NCBI GenBank assembly: GCA_963678675.1
Contig: OY783199.1
Span: forward strand, 15,136,232 to 15,200,231
Direction of reading: 5' to 3'
DNA length: 64,000 bases
From: Xiphydria camelus
Lineage: Eukaryota; Arthropoda; Insecta; Hymenoptera; Xiphydriidae
Shown: positions 49,961 to 61,147 of the stretch, one piece after another
Position numbering within the stretch: position 1 is the first letter of the stretch
Layout: every line of letters begins with the position of its first letter
Program-made: the position numbers and the translations under genes
The notes under the pieces: generated by a model
The model's database searches: none
Seen by the model: the letters and a program-made list of their open reading frames with translations, nothing else
Told to the model about the DNA's origin: nothing

Positions 49961-52908
49961 ATGCTTCAGGAGGGCGGTACTAAATTCGGCGAGATGTACA
50001 ACTCGAAAATATTTTGGCTCATCGCGAGTGTGTTCGCCATTTACTTTTACTTCAAATACGTGGTCTACGCGTACTGGAAAAGGAGGGGACTGCCGTTCCA
50101 ACCACCCGCTTTGCCGGTCGGAAATCTCTGGCCCGTCGTTTTGAAAAAGATGTGTTTAGGTAAGTTCCGGAGAAGACGAAATCAATGCCGTCTCTTCATC
50201 GGATAAACAGCGCTTATGACGCACGGCACTGAGAAAAAATTTTGGTTGAAAGATTTAGTCGGTTTAAATTAGAGTCAAAAAAATAATGTATTTACTTCAG
50301 TTAAGGAATTCGTGTTTATTTAATACTCGTTTATTCGCAGTAAGCACGATCACAATGTGAGTAAATATTAATCACAGTAAAAAAAAAGTTACTTACTTGG
50401 TCCAACTGCACATAAAAAGTCATATATAGCGGACTAAATATGTGAAGTTTTAGCAACTAAATACCTATTTGCAGTGATCAAACATATATATTAGTTGCGA
50501 ATGAACGGGTATTGGTTTGAACACAGTTATCGAAATTGAGAAAATATTTAATTGCTTGAAATAATTCAAACGAAATAAATCGATTCGACAAATTTGTTTT
50601 CTCAGTGCACTCGCAAGTTCAATCAGTGTATCATTTCCGCAGGCGAATTCGTACGCGATAGCTACCTGAAGTTCAAGCAGCACCCTTGCCACGGGACCTA
50701 CTTCTTCCACAATCCCTTCCTATTCATCAATGATCCCGAGCTCATTCGCACTGTGCTGACGAAGGAATTTTGGAACTTTCCCGACCGCGGGTTGTACCTG
50801 AACGACAAGGTCGATCCCCTCTCGGGCCATCTCTTCTTCCTGCCCGGCGAGCGCTGGAAGAACCTAAGGACGAGACTGTCGCCGACCTTCACCTCGAGCA
50901 AGATGAAGCAAATGTTCGTCATCCTGAAGGAGTGCGGCGATCAGTTGATCACATGCTTGGACGAGAGCGCGCGGTCTGGCGAAATCGTCGATGTCAAGGA
51001 CATCATATCGAGGTCGTCAGCTCGCAGCACGTGATACCGAAAGGGCGTCCGTAGGTGGAACACCTCTCCCGCAATCATCTTCTTTCGTCCGACAGGTACT
51101 CGACCGACGTCATCTCGTCCGCCGCGTTCGGCTGGAACTGCAACAGCCTCAAGGACCCGCAGAACGATTTTCGGGTCTACGGGCGGAAGAGCTTTGATCC
51201 GCGTCCGATGAAGAATACGATCGGTTTATTCGCCCCGATAATCTTCGACGTACTGGGCATTGCCTTCAACGACAAAGACGCCACGAAGTTCTTCATCAAG
51301 TCCTTCGAGGAGATGGTCACGTATCGTCGTGCGAACAACATCGTGAGGAAGGATTTTATGAATCTCCTGATGGAATTGATGAAGACGGGTTACGTGGAGA
51401 ACGACGCCGACGAATCCGAGATGGAGAAGGAAGCGGTGAAGGGTCGAGGTGACTTAGCTCTCGCACCCGAATGAAATATTCGCGCGTACCCCGCATCAAC
51501 GGTTTGTCCGATAATAATATATGTTTTATACCGCAGTCGAGGGCACTCTGACCATGATAGAAGCGGCCGCTCAGGCCTTCGTCTTCTTCAACGCGGGCTT
51601 CGAAACATCCTCGTCGACCGTCTCGTACTGCCTGTACGAATTGGCTCAGCATCCGGAGGTGCAGGACCAGCTCCGCGAGGAGATCGACGAAGTGTTGAAG
51701 GAGCACGGTGGACTCACTTACGAAAGCGTGGTCGCGATGAATTACCTCGACAAAGTTGTCAGCGGTTCGTAGTGTCGTCCTCGATCTTCACATTTTTCCC
51801 TTCTGCGCGTTATCTCCACGTCGTATCGCTTTGTACAGAAACCCTGAGGAAGTACCCGTCCTTGCCCCTGCTCAATCGCATCTGCGTTTCCGAATTTGAC
51901 GTGCCGTCGCACGACCTTAAAATTGAGAAGGGAACAAAGATGATCATTCCGGTCTTGGGCCTTCATTGGGATCCGGCGATATATCCGGATCCAGAGAAAT
52001 TCGATCCGGAACGCTTCGACAAGGAGAACGTCAGTAAGAGACACCCTTACGCGTATCTTCCCTTTGGAGAGGGACCGCGGTATTGTATTGGTGAGTACAT
52101 ACTGTGACCGGAAGGTCTTCTCAAAACCGCATTGAGAAAACGATTTATTTATAGTTCATATATTTTCCATTCTGTCTGATCTATTTCTGATAGAATGAAA
52201 GATATATATTCTAATGATTAATATGTAGTTAGATGGCAAAATCAGATGTCAATTTTCTTCATTTTTCAGAAGAGCCATTTAAAATTTATTAAACAATATG
52301 TTATGTCATAAAACATTTGCATATGATTTATGATCAGTTAATCAATTTTAAATGGCTCTCCTGAAAAATGAAGAAAATTGACATCTGATTTTGCCATCTA
52401 ACTACAGAAATACAGGGTGTCCCAGAAAATACACGCCAAACGATATCAAATTATACGGAGCGTCTGTCACATTCACCACTATTAAGATGACTGATGTCTC
52501 TTTCGGACTGAAACGTCTATTCGGTTCGTGTCTGGGCTGTCGGTATTACCACCGAATTTTAGAGAACCATCTTGGATTGGGTGCGTCTACCGATATGCAA
52601 CCCGCTACGCTGGTGTGTATTTTCTGGGACACCCTGTATATGTAGTATCTGAGAGTATGCAAGCATGATTCATGCGACGTCCTCGTACCTCTAGATGGTT
52701 AGAAGATGGGGGTAAATCTTGACAGACTTTATTTTCACTTTCAGGAAAGAGATTTGGCTTGACCCAAACGAAAGTAGCTTTGATCAGCGCGTTGTCGTGC
52801 TACCGATTCTCGCCCTGTCCGGAAACGGAATTTCCGATCAAATATTGTTCGGGGAACATCTTGCTGGTCCCAGCGAATGGGCTCCACTTGCGAGTAGAAA
52901 CCAGATAA
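49961..52908 (+). CDS. cytochrome P450, CYP6-like (gene 2)
   Basis: A tandem paralogue of gene 1 with the same six-exon plan: 49961-50159, 50643-51012, 51096-51448, 51537-51764, 51839-52090, 52745-52908. Joined length is 521 residues. Landmarks: membrane anchor ([18 protein letters not shown]), PP hinge, helix I AGFETSS, helix [17 protein letters not shown], and heme loop [14 protein letters not shown]. Exon 2 is exactly as long as in gene 1 (370 bases) and the two proteins share many blocks such as FPDRG(M/L)Y. The start could also be the in-frame Met at 49994, which aligns better with gene 1. The exon 3 donor is either gtgact at 51449 (chosen) or gtcgag at 51443; both keep the frame. The C-terminus differs from gene 1 (ends VETR, versus DEHQ). 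Confidence 0.92.
50227..50612. mobile_element. MITE in P450 gene 2 intron 1
   Basis: Begins cactgagaaaaaattttg and ends ttgttttctcagtgca, about 386 bases. The ends match the CACNGAGAAAA motif shared by many elements in the window. The right end lies 31 bases before the exon 2 acceptor. Confidence 0.7.
52226..52404. mobile_element. fold-back element in P450 gene 2 intron 5
   Basis: Two arms of about 65 bases are near-perfect inverted copies (tagttagatggcaaaatcag at the left, its complement at the right end), with about 50 bases between. No coding content. Confidence 0.8.
52413..52635. mobile_element. mariner-like MITE in P450 gene 2 intron 5
   Basis: Terminal inverted repeats CAGGGTGTCCCAGAAAATAC flanked by TA on both sides (52411-52412 and 52636-52637), the target preference of Tc1/mariner elements. 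It is only 223 bases, so it is non-autonomous. It sits 8 bases from the preceding fold-back element. Confidence 0.8.
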
Positions 52909-53139
52909 AGATTGGAGAACATGTGGCGGCAGATTTATATTTTTTATGTATGTGGAGTATAGAATAAGCAACGAGTGTACGACGATTTATGATTTAACAA
53001 ACTCAACGATAGATTACTTTGAACAGCAGGATGACATCGGAGTCCGTAAATATGAGAAAACTTAAGCGAAGGCAAAATTAAGTGCGCGAGAATGAGAAGT
53101 TTGTAAAAATAAATTTTTAGAGAGAATAGTATCTTATGT
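52909..53139 (+). other. P450 gene 2 3' flank
   Basis: Likely 3' untranslated region of gene 2; AATAAA at 53108-53113 is a plausible poly(A) signal 200 bases after the stop. No other feature is recognised. Confidence 0.4.
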
Positions 53140-53290
53140 CATTAGGCGGAAATCCGAGGTTTTTTCAGACTGTGTTTAATTAAGTCGTAGGACGAGGCAT
53201 GGTGAGGGGGCGAGGCTCGTCGAAGGCGAGCCTTGTCTCTCCACCATACCTCGTGCTACGATCTAAACACAGTCTTAAAAATCCGAGTCT
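53140..53290. mobile_element. palindromic element
   Basis: Arms read ggattttt/aagactgtgttta/cgta/acgaggtatggtg inverted around the short hairpin cgaggctcgtcgaaggcgagcctt. Imperfect fold-back of about 150 bases with no coding content. Confidence 0.6.
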
Positions 53291-54323
53291 TATGTTTACG
53301 CGCGGAAAGATTATGAGGCGAATGCGAGTGAAATTCAGAATCTCGATTGCAGGTGGATATGTGACGCGGTATTGTATAATATATGTATTTCAGATATGTT
53401 GGAATAAACACCAAAGTAGTAGTGTGTATAAAGGTTTTTATTGATTTTCCTTATTGCGAGATGTGTTCAAATTTGTGTGACAGTTTTATTATATTTTCGA
53501 CTATTCCTACTCATAGATATAAAAATATACAGCGCTATTTTATAATCATATTAGTCGCACGTTGTGTATGCATTTATAATAGGCAGAGTATTGTGACTTC
53601 TGTATATCCATTCAGTTTTTTTAGAAAAATACCACACATTAAACGGAAAGCAAGAAATATATAATACATACATATTATATTGCACTAATCGCAAGTTCGA
53701 ATGCTTACTTTCTAAGGGCTAGTTCTGTGAAACTCGTTTTTAAACCGAGTTTAAACCAGCTGTTGACAACCGACAAGCGCCCGAAAATGTAAGTATAAAC
53801 TTCGCTTAAGATTTAAACTCGAGTTTTGGAACTGGCCCCCATTGCGATAACCTGAAAATATTCTTCACCTTTCTTGTGCTATTATAACTTCAAGAACATA
53901 TATTTACAAATGTACACAACTTTAAAGAAGTTAGATGATTCTGTCTGACTAGTCCTTATACGTAAAAAGTATTATAATATATACAGTATATTTATAAATG
54001 AAGAGAAGTCCCTCAAACGGTTTTGAATTCGCAACCGGAAGTTGCTCGAGTGTGTGTTTCCGCGTATAACCTCAGTACGCGAGGCGCCCGCGGCGTACGG
54101 GGTGTAGTACTTTTATATTCGCGATAATTTGAGGGTAAATTCGGTTTGAACGACGAAGTCGCGCAGTTTCACGATTGTGCGGAAATTAAGGGGTTATTCC
54201 ACGTTTCGTCAATCGGGTTCAAAAGGCGGAAAAGTGCAGTTTCGAGAGAACCGCGTTGAAAGTAAAATGGACCTAAAAACGTACTTTTGGATTGTCGGCT
54301 TTCTTCGTCAATATCGCAATCCT
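53291..54323. other. region between P450 gene 2 and Myd88
   Basis: About 1 kb of AT-rich DNA where the two genes converge. A small inverted-repeat element is likely at 53717-53838 (ends GGGCTAGTTC and GAACTGGCCC). I could not fix the Myd88 poly(A) signal. Confidence 0.4.
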
Positions 54324-55951
54324 TTAAGTACCGTTAACCTTAATATTTTTTAAAAATCGTTGAGATTTTTTGGACACGCTCGTCCATAATGTTTTTTTTG
54401 GCTTCTTTACTTCCGCATCGGGTACGGCTGGTGAAAAGAAATGTTCTTTCATTTCACTTACGACTGGTTCACTTACTTCGTTCGGATTGACGGATTCTCG
54501 TGTTAGTTGTGGCGCCGAACTTTGTGTTTCCAATACTGGTAGTGCTGGACTGTAAGGAAAGGATACGAGTTAAAACGGCGCACGAAAGAAGATATATCTG
54601 GTCCGAAATGATAGCTTTGATATGAGGTAAGTACCTTTCGTCTTTGCTTGTTACCTCGCATGCCGGGACATTTGAAACTTCTACGGAGTCTCGCAATTTT
54701 TCCCAAAAGTTGTACAAACCGATTTTGTTATAGTCTAAGACGAACATATAACGTAATTCTCGCGGAATTTGACACCTTTTGTACAAGCACGGTATAACCT
54801 TTCTTCTCCGGGTATCTATAACAGATTTTGAACAGGTGGTGGTGTATTTCTTTTATTACTAAATCTGCATGCGATAAATATATTGTGAATTTCAATTTAC
54901 CAATTCCTAAGGCTTGAGCGTAGTTTAGGAAGAATTTATTTGCCGAACAATTCAAAAAATTCGGCGATACTACAACAATTATTCGGTTGCAGCGGTCTGC
55001 TATTAATTGCATGATCGCATCGTGTTCGAATGTACCTCCGATCAAGTCACGATCCCTCAAGCAAAGCTAAAAAAAAAAGGAAATAATTTAATAATCCTAT
55101 ACATTTTTTATGTGGGCACGAGACTAAAATAAAAATCGCGACAATTACCTTTTTCTTATATTTATTCTCTAGATTTTCTATAATCTCCTTCGCAAAATCT
55201 TTGTCTTCGTCTGCGTATAAAAGGAAAGCGTCGTAATGCTGCTTTTTTAAACCTTGTAATGATCTCTGAACGTCGTCTGAAATTTGTTACGGGGAACATA
55301 ACGCACTGAACAATTATTTAAAAATACATTTAGGCAACAGTAACTCACCGATGGTCAAATTCTCATTGTCATTGTCTCCGCTTTCCAAAGCTGATGTTTG
55401 ACATCTTTCAAGAAATGTTGTGAAATTCTCGGCATCTTTTACTATGATATGGAAAAAGCCAGGAAAAAAAATCAATAATCGCTCTAAATAAACTTTAATA
55501 ATTGATAAACAAGAGGATCAAAGGGAAATTTTTGTATCGCATACCTATCAAAGTTTCTGTGTCCTCAAGGATGTCTCCCCTACCTAATTTCTCCAACATA
55601 TCCAGCAGATCTTTCACAAAAAAATTTTTCCCTTTCTTCTGCATACTCTCTATTATGCAATTGCAAGGATTTGGTTTCGAAGCAAGTGAAGGCATTGTTT
55701 CTCCTTTTATGCCTGCTAAATGTGCGAGTCCCCTCCAATCCCTATAAGATTTTTAGCGTACAATTGTTAATAAAAAATAGATCAAATGACAAACGTTGAA
55801 TGTGAAATATGAAGAATTGTAATGTTGGAGTAATTCTTTACCTTGGTAGGCCACTGTCTGTTGGGATGCACTTTTTTGGGTTTAATAGTGTCGCGATCAC
55901 ATCTTTGGTCTGTATAGAGAGTGCCGTGAGTGGTAATGTCGAGAAATCCAT
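54324..55951 (-). CDS. Myd88: MyD88 adaptor (death domain + TIR)
   Basis: Cytoplasmic adaptor that links activated Toll receptors (TIR-TIR) to Tube and Pelle kinase (death domains), leading to NF-kB activation. Seven coding exons on the minus strand: 55842-55951, 55545-55741, 55349-55441, 55149-55276, 54901-55066, 54635-54815, 54324-54549. They join in frame to 366 residues. Residues 1 to about 105 form the death domain (DWRGLAHLAG is typical). The TIR domain spans about 147-285 with box 1 YDAFLLYADED, box 2 LCLRDRDLIGG and box 3 FWEKL. A C-terminal tail of about 80 residues follows, Ser/Pro then Lys-rich. The ATG directly follows catttcag, so a noncoding 5' exon is likely. The architecture and the RDRD motif make the call firm. 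It converges with P450 gene 2. Confidence 0.95.
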
Positions 55952-56387
55952 CTGAAATGATTTACTTTTGATTTAGAATTATTACTCCGAAAAATTTAAG
56001 TGACGTTTCGTTTGCATTTAACCTCCAAATACTTTTTATACGCGATGGAGACACATTCTTTTTCGAATTAGGAGTTTAATATTTAGTTATTTTCTCCCGC
56101 GTAATTTTTTAATTTAATAAAGTAATCGTACGAATAATAACCTTGCTCGTTTCGTGATTAAATTTTACCATATGCAGCTCAAAACAACTTCTTACTATAC
56201 TTCACCACTCCACCGCTACGCAATGACGAATGAATCATTTGACAGTCGCGATGGTCGTGATGCACTCGTGACTCGAAACGATGCACTCCTTTACGAGGAC
56301 TGCGCATGCGCGTCGCGCGTTTGAAGTGCCATCTGCAAAATGGCGGCAAAGTGTGTCTTGCTCGGCACGCGCGTTCGTACATACACT
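55952..56387. other. Myd88 upstream region
   Basis: Expected promoter and noncoding first exon of Myd88 on the minus strand. GC content rises after 56180. No firm core promoter motif is recognised. Confidence 0.35.
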
Positions 56388-56746
56388 GTCGGACTGGCAA
56401 AAGAGTCGTCTTCGGGAAAGCACGGAGCAACGTTCCCCCGCTACGGAGGATCACTAGCGGAGTAGTGGGGATGCACACTCGAGAAACTTTGGCGCCACGA
56501 TCGCTGGTCCCCTCTAACCTGATTGGTTCGAGTTTCAAATAAAGTGTCATTGACGCCAGATTCGACCAATGATACGATAACTTGGAGGACCAACAGTGCT
56601 GGCGCCCTCTGAATTGACCTGATGAATGCGGATCCCCATACATGATCACCGCTACGCGCATGCGACAATGACAGAGTGGGAGACGCCACATGGTGGGGGA
56701 GCATAGCTCCGAACTCTCCCGAAGACGACTCTTTTGCCAGTCCGAC
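56388..56746. mobile_element. inverted-repeat element
   Basis: A 30-base perfect inverted repeat (56388-56417 and 56717-56746, starting gtcggactggcaaaagag) extends inward as an imperfect repeat for about 40 more bases. Spacing and absence of coding sequence fit a non-autonomous DNA transposon. Confidence 0.65.
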
Positions 56747-56754
56747 TATAATTA

Positions 56755-57835
56755 AGGTCCACATACACATGCTAGTTTCGAGCACGCAAGCATGCTTTTT
56801 TCCAGGAAGTGCTCCTAGTAGCATGTGTATCCAAGTCTTGCTCGTTTCGAGCATGCTTAAAATAAGCATGCTCACAAATCGACCGACGGTTGATTTTCGA
56901 GCATGCTTCCTAAGGCGGGGGTGAAAAGGGGAACGCTTATGAGCAAGTGTAGACGGTGTTTGCTAATAAGCATGCTCATATCCGTCGCGTCTAGTCGTGT
57001 TCCGTCATGTCTAGTTGAACCTAATAAAAATTTTATTTGAGATGAAAAGGAGTTTATTCTCATTGAATAAGACTATTTGAATGAGATAAATGTTCTACTA
57101 GGTTCGTAGTCGATTAAAAAGATATGCAAAACATTAATTTAATGTAAATAAACTTTTATTCGATATAAATAAATGTCTATTTATCTCAAATTAATTTTTG
57201 TCTTATATAGGTTTGTATTTAACTAGACCTCTTCCCTCAGAGTACTTGATTATGGCGAAAAAAATGTTTCTTTGGGCCAAGTAAATATTCATGAGCTATT
57301 ACTCTATTTTTGTTTGAATGAAAGAGACATTGTAATAATTAATATTATATTTACTTGGCATAACAAAATATTTGTTCCACCGTAATCAATTATACATTTA
57401 TTAACTGCAAATAAACTTTTTTCTCAGTATATGAAGTAACTTTGATCGAGCGAACAATGTATTCGCTAAACTGACAAATTTCTAGAAAATCATAAACAGA
57501 ATCAAGGAATTTTACTTCCAAATTTGACCGTGATAAAAAATTAATCGCTGTTTCTCAGAATGTGACATACATTACAAATTATATTTCCTCTTTTATCTTT
57601 GAGCGCGATAACAAATATTCGCCAGTTGCAGTTTTTCACGAATTACAGCCTGCCTGCTACAAACAGCCTCCTAGTAAATAGCATGTGTATCCGAGTGATT
57701 GCTTTAAGCATGCTTATTTAGAAGCATGCTTAAAAGTAGCATGCTCATATCGAGCAAGTGTAGCAGTTAAAAGAGCATGCTTCTTTTAAGCATGCTCATA
57801 AGCATGCTTTTTTACTAGCATGTGTATCTGGACCT
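56755..57835. mobile_element. transposon with GCATGC arrays, TTA target duplication
   Basis: Terminal repeats AGGTCCACATACACATGCTA and its near-perfect inverse (one mismatch) are flanked by TTA at 56752-56754 and 57836-57838. A 3-bp TTA duplication suggests a PIF/Harbinger-type insertion, but no transposase is present. Eleven GCATGC palindromes sit in the two subterminal regions (56790-56975 and 57708-57807). An F3 MITE is nested at 56998-57238, and a further element probably fills 57240-57430. Confidence 0.75.
56998..57238. mobile_element. MITE family F3, copy 3 (nested)
   Basis: Begins gtctagttgaacctaat and ends actagacctcttccctcag; inner block ctactaggttcgta is common to the copies at 15400-15659 and 18172-18429. 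It is inserted in the GCATGC element. Confidence 0.75.
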
Positions 57836-57838
57836 TTA

Positions 57839-58771
57839 GGTGGGCTGGCCAAAGCTGGACGTAGATGGCACAGCTGTGAAATAGACACCGTATTTTAACC
57901 GCGCAAATACAGATGATAGTATTTATTTGTTATTTATTTTTACAATTTAGAACTACACACTGAAAAACCATGTTGTTTTGAGATTTACTCCAAAAAATCG
58001 ACAAGTACCCAAGGTTGTTTGTTCGCGAGCGTTTTGTGAATGCCGCCGCGAAATCCCGCGCTTAACTAAAAGGGCTAGGACAAAAATTCAAATGCGAATG
58101 TTCAGTGATGCTGTATTTGCGACCTGCTTGGTGGCCGCTTCGACGGTGACTGACTGGTAGGTTACAATATTGTGTTGGTGGTGAGGTCGAAAAAGGAGGA
58201 GAGGGCATGTACAATTTTCTAAAGTTTATGATAGGAAAAAACCGGAGAGACTCGAAAAAGAAAGTGTGTCTGCAAGACATCTGGCAACCAACTGTCTCCT
58301 GAGGGAAGCAGAGACCAAGGAGTAAAAGATTGTAAAACTTTCTCTGCATTTTCCTTGGGACCGGTCGGATTACGGTGTATGAGGCCCTGCTGCATGAGTT
58401 TAAGTGATTTGGGAAAAAGACTGAATCTTCGGTACGCGACAAAGGTAATTGTGTTCAAGAAAGGTTATGTTTTTAATTTTTCATTCAAAAGTTACAACTC
58501 GGTCGGTAAATACGACAGAAACGGTGTTGTTCTCACTAGCGCCAAAATTTGCTAAATCCGCCACCAGCCCTCCTAATTACGCGTCGCATAATTCCCTCGA
58601 AAAGAAATGAGAGCGTCGGAAAACGTTTGCGTTATTACGAAGTGACCATTCATCGACGTCGATCTTTTCCCATCACGAGGCAGGAGCGAAAACGAAAACG
58701 CGGCTGGAAAGTTCTCGTAATCAGTACTAGCATCGTTCCGCGCGCGCGCACGAGTCCTAGTTGCGGAAAAT
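57839..58771. other. intergenic DNA
   Basis: No gene recognised on either strand. Short open frames (for example 58062-58442 minus) have no known motif and no splice support. Confidence 0.4.
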
Positions 58772-59458
58772 ACAGTCTGTACGATATTCGTTGAGCCAGA
58801 ATTCCTAGAAGAGGACTGCTGCGTCACTTTTTTGGAATTATCCTCATTCGGCACCCGAGTTAGAAACACTGGCGGCGCAGCGTTTACCGTAGCAGATTGC
58901 AGTTAGCATTATTTTCATACCGTGCTTTGCAGTCGATTTATGCGCAGCGTGTTTCTTTGTGGGTGTAGCGTCCTGTGAATTTTCAGTTTAATTTCTTATT
59001 AAAAGAAATCAATGGAGGTTAAAAAGAAGTATTCACCAAAATATGAATGTTTGGCAAATAACGCTCAAAATTTGAAGGTTAGCCACTGTTTGCAAAGCGT
59101 CAGACCGTTGCGTTCCGAGAATACTGCCTTATCGTTTCTACAGTCGGTACGATATTACAAACAGTGGCGTACCTTCACATTTTCGGGAATTGAATTCCTT
59201 TCTTTTCTTTTTCGCCACCATTGATTTCTTTTAATAAGAAATTAAACTGAAAATTCACAGGACGATACACTCACAAAGAAACACGCTACGTATAAATCGA
59301 CAGCAAAGCACGGTATGCAAATAATGCTAACTGCAATCTGCTACGGTAGACATTGCGCTGCCAATGTCTCCAACTCGGGTGCCGAATGGGGATAATTCCA
59401 AGAAAGTGACGCAGCAGTCTTCTAGGAATTCTGGTTCAACAAATATCGTACCGACTGT
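58772..59458. mobile_element. long palindromic element
   Basis: Two arms of about 240 bases (58772-59014 and 59218-59458) are inverted copies at high identity, starting acagtctgtacgatatt. The 203-base centre contains a second, shorter inverted repeat (gaaggttagccactgtttg and caaacagtggcgtaccttc). No transposase is seen; it is a fold-back or long-TIR MITE. Confidence 0.8.
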
Positions 59459-59718
59459 ATTTAACTCGAGAGATTTTTCCCGTTCTGTGTCGCGTAGCTT
59501 GTTTTCCGCCTCATTTTTCGTTGTCGTGAAAGGAATTACGCGAGGGATTCGCGAGGATTTCTTTGCTCAGCTGTTCTTCGAGCATTTTTACGCAAGTGAA
59601 TTAACAGGTGTGTACCTATACTTGAACCATTTCTGGAGATGTATGAGGTTACGACCATCCTGTATGCACATATATTTACGTTTGTTACGGCCAAGGCGCT
59701 ACGACGGTTGACCCCTAA

Positions 59719-60674
59719 CAGCCCGTTCACACGATACGGTTTTTTCCCGTTTCGGTATTTTACCGAATCCGTTTTTTTACCGTGTGCTGCAGTGGCGCAT
59801 GCATTAAAATGGGCGCGTTCACACGGTACGTCTTCGAAACTCAAACGGCAATTTCACCGATTCGGTCGAGACTGGCGTTCGGTTTTCGGGGGTCGTGTTC
59901 ACACGATACGGTTTTTTCCCGTTTCGGTAAATTCACCGAATCGGTTTTTTACCGTGTGCTGCAGTGGCGCATACATTTAAATGGGCGCGTTCACACGGTA
60001 CGTCTTCGAAACGCATACGGCAATTTCACCGATTCGGTCGCGACTGACATTCGGTCTTGTCACTGAAAACCGAATGGCCCGATTCGGGAAAATAATCAAA
60101 TCGGTTGCTAGTGGCAATGTTTATGCATCGAAGTGTTCAGACAGGATAGTTTTCGTACTGATAGGGCTCATGGCTTCATGGGATCATGCATGGCCGGGTG
60201 ATGGCGCGACAATAAACAATGATTTTAACCCTTTTAGTACCGGACGACGATATGTCGTCGTTCTCTGCACTTGCGAAAAGTGCCAGCGACGATATATCGT
60301 TGCGTATGCGATGGCGCCATGTTCTTCGCATTACGAAAAGCTCTATCTGAAAATAAATTTATAAAACGTTATAAACGATCTAATAACATTGCAAGGTAAT
60401 GTAATAAAAATTGTTTTTGAGTATCCTTTGCATTCGCTCGAGCGGCACTGTTTCGACGCCCGGGCGATTGGTTGACACGTCCACTCGACGTGTGCGAAAC
60501 ACTTGCCAGAGCCGTAGCCGAGATAGGTATAGTGTCAGGGGGCTGACCGATTCGGTAGAATTTTACCGAAACGGTGAAAAACCGTATAGTCTGAACGGGC
60601 TGTTCGGTAAAATTACCGAAACGGTGAAAAACCGCATCGTGTGAACGAAAAAACCGTATCGTGTGAACGGGCTG
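59719..60674. mobile_element. 0.96-kb element with TAA target duplication
   Basis: Ends CAGCCCGTTCACACGATACG and its inverse, flanked by TAA on both sides (59716-59718, 60675-60677). The left part is a tandem duplication of 172 bases (59725-59896 and 59897-60068), so the terminal repeat is partly present twice at that side. No transposase. The 3-bp TAA duplication fits PIF/Harbinger-like insertion (inference). Confidence 0.75.
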
Positions 60675-60677
60675 TAA

Positions 60678-61147
60678 CGGGTCCTCGGGCAGGTCGAGTA
60701 CCGTCCCCCCAATTCGGGCGGTTTTCCTTCTAAGAATTCGACCGCCGGATGTGCAACCGAGATTATCTAAGAAATTCGACGTCGACGGTTTTCCAATTAA
60801 CACTTAATAACTTAGATCTCGGCATGTTTCCTTAAGGTAAGTCTATACCGGGGTACAAAAATGTTGGCAACACGATAATCCGGTGTTGTCAACATGTATC
60901 CCGCCGACTTGCAACTCGCCGACGGATACTCGGCAACAGCCACTATCCGAATGTAGGTACAAACCGGGATATAAAATGTTGGCAACATGTTGGCAACACG
61001 AGTATCCCGTCGACTAGCGACAATTTAATTGCTACTCGTAAACTGCGGGCGGCATGACATCAAAGAAAGCTGTTGCCTGTTGCTTGTATCCGAGTTTCCC
61101 ATTTGAAATGGGAAACATCGGAAACATCGCTCTCTCTGGACTAGAAT
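60678..61147. other. DNA before the CCTA array
   Basis: Contains short repeated strings (atgttggcaacac-type, several times between 60860 and 61005) but no gene or defined element. Confidence 0.4.
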
